Positions 61,177 through 64,000 of a stretch of 64,000 nt of DNA are shown piece by piece. The stretch's first letter is position 1. Every line of letters begins with the position of its first letter. Source of the stretch: Candidatus Ozemibacter sibiricus (lineage in GTDB: Bacteria; Muiribacteriota; Ozemobacteria; Ozemobacterales; Ozemobacteraceae); contig QOQW01000005.1 in the NCBI GenBank assembly GCA_003327425.1, forward strand, positions 1-64,000. Direction: 5' to 3'. The notes beneath the pieces were generated by a model. It did no database searches. It saw only the letters and a program-made list of their open reading frames with translations, and was not told the DNA's origin. Position numbers and translations under genes: made by a program.

Positions 61177-61578
61177 TCAATGCCTGCTCTCTTCGAAATG
61201 ATGGTCGATGATATGCCAGGAGTCGGGGATCTGGTACGGCACCTCGGGAGCCGTCAGGTCGGTGGATTCCCCGGTGTGGCGCCGTGCCTTTCCCTGGCTG
61301 CGGATCGGTTGATAGGCCTGGAAGGACTCGATGCAGCGGTGTTCCCAGCTGATGACCAGCAGGCCGTCCCCCGACCCTTCCAGGATCGGATGCGGATCGA
61401 GGTGCTGCCGGAAGAACCCTTCCAGGCCCGGGTCCAATGTCCGAACGTGAGGCCAGAAGCTAGCGAGGTTGTCGGCCCCCTGGGCCACGGCGAAGAGGAC
61501 GGTGGTGATGGCATGGGAAGGGAGCAGGCCGGAGACGGACTCGTCACGGTCGAGCATGACCAGCCGAATGACGCTCAT
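61177..61578 (-). CDS. Small hypothetical protein
   Basis: A 133-residue soluble protein with no family I recognise. Conserved-looking parts are MSVIRLVMLDRDESV, HAITTVLFAVAQGADNLASF, GDGLLVISWEHRCIESFQAY and the His-rich end DSWHIIDHHFEE. The start at 61578 overlaps the stop of the upstream small membrane protein by ATGA, and the TPR gene follows 3 bases later, so it belongs to this operon. Confidence 0.6.
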   Translation of the reverse strand: MSVIRLVMLDRDESVSGLLPSHAITTVLFAVAQGADNLASFWPHVRTLDPGLEGFFRQHLDPHPILEGSGDGLLVISWEHRCIESFQAYQPIRSQGKARRHTGESTDLTAPEVPYQIPDSWHIIDHHFEESRH

Positions 61579-61964
61579 CGCCCCTCCTCGGAGTCGCCCT
61601 CCGCATCGGTGGTGGTGTGGGCCTCGCGCCAGAAATGGGCGATCGGCTCGCCCAGGAAGGCCCCGAGCAGCGAAAACAGGAAGACGGTCAGGAAGGCGGT
61701 CTCCTGGTCGAGGACGAAGTAGATGAACGGGGCGGTGCACAAGCCCAGCAGCATGCCGACCACGCATCCCACGATGGTCGATTCATGGACGGCGAGGAAA
61801 GCGCCCAGGACCGACCCGATCAACAGCCCCGGCAACGACCCTTCGGGAGCCAGGGTGCCCATGATGAGGGCGCCCAGACTCCCGAAGGCCACCACGATCG
61901 TGCTGGACATGGCATAGACCAGAACGCGCGTGGAGATGCCGGTCGGCGAGGTGCTGAAGTTCAT
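61575..61964 (-). CDS. Small membrane protein
   Basis: A 129-residue protein with three to four transmembrane segments (about 13-40, 44-60, 62-80, 88-105) rich in glycine, and an acidic C-terminal tail (TTTDAEGDSEEGR). There is a histidine/glutamate-bearing loop, FLAVHESTIVG. I do not recognise a family. Coupled by ATGA to the downstream 133-residue protein. Confidence 0.6.
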   Translation of the reverse strand: MNFSTSPTGISTRVLVYAMSSTIVVAFGSLGALIMGTLAPEGSLPGLLIGSVLGAFLAVHESTIVGCVVGMLLGLCTAPFIYFVLDQETAFLTVFLFSLLGAFLGEPIAHFWREAHTTTDAEGDSEEGR

Positions 61965-61980
61965 GCCGCCCCTTCGTCGA

Positions 61981-62009
61981 GCCTGGGGGCCGGCTGAGCG
62001 GCCCCAGGC
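61981..62009. other. GC-rich hairpin between two minus-strand genes
   Basis: GCCTGGGGGCCG (61981-61992) pairs with CGGCCCCAGGC (61999-62009) with one bulged G and a 6-base loop. There is no T-run on either side, so it may stabilise or partly attenuate the transcript after the exported-protein gene rather than act as a classical terminator. Confidence 0.45.
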
Positions 62010-62019
62010 CAGGTCCGTG

Positions 62020-62709
62020 TCAGGGATTCAGGATGGTCTTCTCGTAGTAGTAGTTGTTCTGGGGATTCTCGGCGATGAAGGTGGTCAGTTCGCGCAGGTA
62101 GCGGGTGCCGTCGATGGTGGCGGCCCGCAGGCAGAGTTCTTTGATTTCGGCCAGATTGTTCTGAATCTCGCGGTAGGGATTCTTGGTGGTGACGGGGCGG
62201 ACCACCCGCACCACGCCGCGCACCTGGGGCACGTCGAGGCTGGCGGGGACGTCGATCAGGTCGATCTGCTTGATCGTGTAGCCGACGCCTTCCAGTTCGG
62301 CCCGGATGCGGTTCTTCAGCATGGTCTTCTGCTCATCGCTCAGATAGGGCATCTCCTTCTGGCCGCGACGACCCATCCGGGCCCAGAAATCGTCGAGGCG
62401 GGCCTTGGCCTCATCGGTGGCCAGGGTGGTCTGCGGGGTCAGCGAGCGGGTGCGGCCCAGCTCGGTGAGCTGCTCCTGGACGGCGGTCGCCTCGTCGATG
62501 GGGCCGGTCTCGGGGGCCATGCCGAAGGCGGTGGCGCCGCTCTGCGGCTTGACATGGGTTTTCTGAATCTTGTCGGCGGCGAAATCCCGCAGTTCTTTGG
62601 AATAACCCAGGTATTCCAGGTCGTCGGTGACGGCCGCCCGGGCCAGGCCAGGCATCAGGACGCACAGAGCGATCAGCATGACGAACCAGGAGCGGCAATG
62701 CAGCTTCAT
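62020..62709 (-). CDS. Exported hypothetical protein
   Basis: A 229-residue protein with a clear signal peptide (MKLHCRSWFVMLIALCVLMP, cleavage near ARA-AVT). The mature part is helical: DDLEYLGYSKELRDFAADKI, KARLDDFWARMGRRG, LSDEQKTMLKNRIRAELEG and a VPQVRGVVRVVRPVTTKNPY strand segment. It ends with a tyrosine run (YYYEKTILNP). No family recognised. ATG 62709 has AGGAG eight bases upstream, and a promoter with extended -10 lies just before it, so it is probably expressed on its own. Confidence 0.65.
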   Translation of the reverse strand: MKLHCRSWFVMLIALCVLMPGLARAAVTDDLEYLGYSKELRDFAADKIQKTHVKPQSGATAFGMAPETGPIDEATAVQEQLTELGRTRSLTPQTTLATDEAKARLDDFWARMGRRGQKEMPYLSDEQKTMLKNRIRAELEGVGYTIKQIDLIDVPASLDVPQVRGVVRVVRPVTTKNPYREIQNNLAEIKELCLRAATIDGTRYLRELTTFIAENPQNNYYYEKTILNP

Positions 62710-62755
62710 GACGAATCTCCTCTTGATAGGGGAATCCCCGATTTCCTTGGGGGGA

Positions 62756-62782
62756 AGTATAGCACACACCACCTCGCGTCAA
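62756..62782 (-). promoter_or_regulatory. Promoter with extended -10 for the exported protein
   Basis: Read on the minus strand: TTGACG (62782-62777), 15 bases, then TGCTATACT, a TGnTATACT extended -10 whose hexamer is 62761-62756. The short spacer may be compensated by the extended -10. The start codon is about 47 bases downstream. Confidence 0.55.
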
Positions 62783-63097
62783 CAGGGGGGCACCAGTTTT
62801 CGACCTACCTACAGGTTCGCGAAGGCGGGTTGCCTGGGCGCTGCCGGCTCCGGAGACGGCGGCGGGGCGGCGGCCAGGGCGTCGGAGCAGGCGCCGGCGT
62901 CTGGCTGAGCCGAGCTGGTGGCGGCCAGGCGGCCGCCGCCAGGCCGGTGGGCCGCGCCGGCGGCGGTTGCCGCGCGGGCGGCTCGCGCTCGCGCTGCTGC
63001 CAGAAGGGGAGAGACGGCCCTCCCCACCTGGCGGCTGCTGGCGCATATGACACACGCCGCCAGGCAGGTGAGGCGGACCCCGTGGCCGGTCTTCCTG
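62783..63097. other. GC-rich intergenic region
   Basis: Very GC-rich, with short runs of GGCGGC-type repeats. Open frames here encode only Ala/Arg/Pro-rich chains and I do not support a gene. GGGGAG and CTCCCC around 63010-63030 could pair, without a T-run. Confidence 0.4.
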
Positions 63098-63592
63098 TCA
63101 GGATTCCCCGAAGGCTTCCTTCAGGCGGGCCATGGTGGTCTGGGGATCCTCGATGATGATCTTGGAGCCGGTGATGACATCGACGAATCCCAACTCCTTG
63201 TGATAGCGCGGTACCAGATGCTGGTGCAGGTGATCGATGCTGGCCCCCGAGGCATCGCCGATGTTGAAGCCGATGTTGAACCCCAGCGGCTGGTAGAGCT
63301 TGTCGAGCACGTCGAGGCAGCGGCGCAGCAGCGGGAAGAAGGCGGCTTCCTCCTGCTGGTTGAGCTGGCGCGGATCGACGATGTGGCGTTTGGGAAACAG
63401 CAGCAGATGCCCCGCATTGTAGGGATAGAGGTTGGCGCAGACGGCGAACAGGTCGTCCTGCCAGGCCAGCAGGCTGGTGACGCGGGGATCGCCGGCGAGG
63501 ATGGCGCACAGGATGCAATCGACCGGCGGGCGCTGCTTCCCTTTGATGTAATCCCGTTTGGCGGGCACGAACAGCTGTCGACGGAAGGTCAT
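63098..63592 (-). CDS. HIT-family nucleotide hydrolase/transferase
   Basis: A 164-residue histidine-triad protein. The triad HLHQHLVP places His121, His123 and His125, and the nucleotide-binding helix-strand LYPYNAGHLLLFPKRHI is upstream. Cys26 and Cys29 (CILC) may bind zinc together with later histidines, as in the branch of HIT proteins related to Ap4A phosphorylase. It probably hydrolyses or transfers nucleotidyl groups of dinucleotide polyphosphates in the cytosol. It lies 19 bases downstream of the DUF885 gene and may be co-transcribed. Confidence 0.9.
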   Translation of the reverse strand: MTFRRQLFVPAKRDYIKGKQRPPVDCILCAILAGDPRVTSLLAWQDDLFAVCANLYPYNAGHLLLFPKRHIVDPRQLNQQEEAAFFPLLRRCLDVLDKLYQPLGFNIGFNIGDASGASIDHLHQHLVPRYHKELGFVDVITGSKIIIEDPQTTMARLKEAFGES

Positions 63593-63611
63593 GGGATGGT
63601 CGGCCCGGGGG

Positions 63612-64000
63612 TCAGCTGCCCTGGCGGGCCGGTCCGGCTTTCAGGATCTCGCGCAGCATCTGCGGGTAGAACTCGCGCCCCAGGAAGAGCGGAAGGCTGC
63701 CTTCGCCCAGCACGAGATCGTGGAATTCCCGGTCGGTGAAATCGCCGGCGAACTCGCGGTGCAGGTCTTCCTTGAGGGTCTGCAGCAGATGCTTGCCGAC
63801 CAGGTAGCTCAACGGATAGCCGGGGGTCATGGTGTAGCGATGCAGCTCGGCTCGCGCCGCCGTTTCATCCATCTGGGTCTGTTCGATCAGGAACTGGAGG
63901 CCCTGGTCGAAGGTCCAGGTCTTCTGGTGGAGGTTGACGTCGAGCAGCACGCGAGCGGCTCGCCAGCATTCATCGGCGGTCTGGACGAACAGATTCTCTT
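63612..64000 (-). CDS. DUF885-family protein, C-terminal part (runs off the window)
   Basis: The frame stays open to the window edge, so only the last 129 or so residues are seen. The pattern ARVLLDVNLHQKTWTFDQGL, followed by TPGYPLSYLVGK and DREFHDLVLGEGSLPL, is characteristic of the C-terminus of DUF885 proteins, which have an HExxH-like zinc-peptidase core further upstream and often carry signal peptides. Enzymatic role not established. The true start is outside the window. Confidence 0.8.
   Translation of the reverse strand, partial: ENLFVQTADECWRAARVLLDVNLHQKTWTFDQGLQFLIEQTQMDETAARAELHRYTMTPGYPLSYLVGKHLLQTLKEDLHREFAGDFTDREFHDLVLGEGSLPLFLGREFYPQMLREILKAGPARQGS

Noticed and set aside
62809-63027. 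72-codon minus-strand Ala/Pro-rich frame
   Set aside because: Composition follows local GC repeats, with no domain and no convincing ribosome binding site.
1-64000. CRISPR arrays, tRNA, rRNA, integrase or phage genes, toxin-antitoxin pairs
   Set aside because: I looked for regularly spaced repeats, T-loop motifs and typical domains and saw none; absence by eye is not proof.

Overview
The window is chromosomal DNA from a high-GC, envelope-rich and apparently diderm bacterium. It carries polysaccharide export and polymerisation genes, lipoproteins, a DsbD, a type IV pilin-like protein and a secretin-type domain. There is no rRNA, tRNA or marker gene, so taxonomy is an inference. The mix of zinc-ribbon/TPR proteins, proline/alanine-rich linkers and a MutL/DUF6754 membrane operon resembles uncultured phyla such as Riflebacteria/Ozemobacteria, but this is only a guess.

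Layout. (1) 0.35-1.75 kb: an IS4-like insertion sequence whose transposase is split by one in-frame TGA. (2) 1.8-10 kb: a visibly lower-GC glycan island (FkbM methyltransferase, asparagine synthase, flippase, two methyltransferases, two glycosyltransferases). (3) 10-21.3 kb: high-GC exopolysaccharide genes (GT4 with an apparent frameshift in an A9 run, GT2, O-antigen ligase/polymerase, a membrane protein, a CapD/WbpM-type dehydratase, a second asparagine synthase, a DegT aminotransferase, an initiating sugar transferase). (4) 21.4-25 kb: a pilin-like protein next to a Wzy_C-TPR protein, a possible pilin/O-glycan ligase pair. (5) 25-29 kb: an oligopeptide-type binding lipoprotein and two ABC ATPases without permeases. 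(6) 29.3-39.8 kb: a tightly packed operon behind a consensus promoter: four membrane proteins (the first of DUF6754 type), a small protein, a MutL-like ASKHA ATPase, a barrel-sandwich protein, then a Wzz-like protein and an N6-adenine methyltransferase. The first seven genes are the best candidate for an undescribed system.

(7) 39.8-43 kb: a perfect CIRCE operator in front of an FmdB-type zinc-ribbon gene, then a membrane-fused spermidine synthase-like protein. (8) 43-50.8 kb: a HEAT/low-complexity protein, a TPR-transglutaminase, a phosphomannomutase/phosphoglucomutase, a GH114-like protein and a Nif3 protein. (9) 50.7-64 kb, all on the minus strand: an STN-domain protein, a DUF4185-like propeller, DsbD, an HMA metal-binding protein, NAD kinase, two TPR proteins, two small proteins, an exported protein, a HIT protein and the 3' part of a DUF885 protein cut by the window end.

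Regions 2-4 form one glycan pathway: an undecaprenyl-linked glycan is started by the sugar transferase, built by glycosyltransferases, modified by methyl-, amino- and amidotransferases, flipped, polymerised or ligated, with the Wzz-like protein (36.5 kb) and phosphomannomutase (47.4 kb) as plausible additional contributors. Translational coupling (ATGA or GTGA overlaps) is very common. Apart from the insertion sequence and the glycan island nothing looks mobile; I saw no CRISPR array, tRNA or rRNA.
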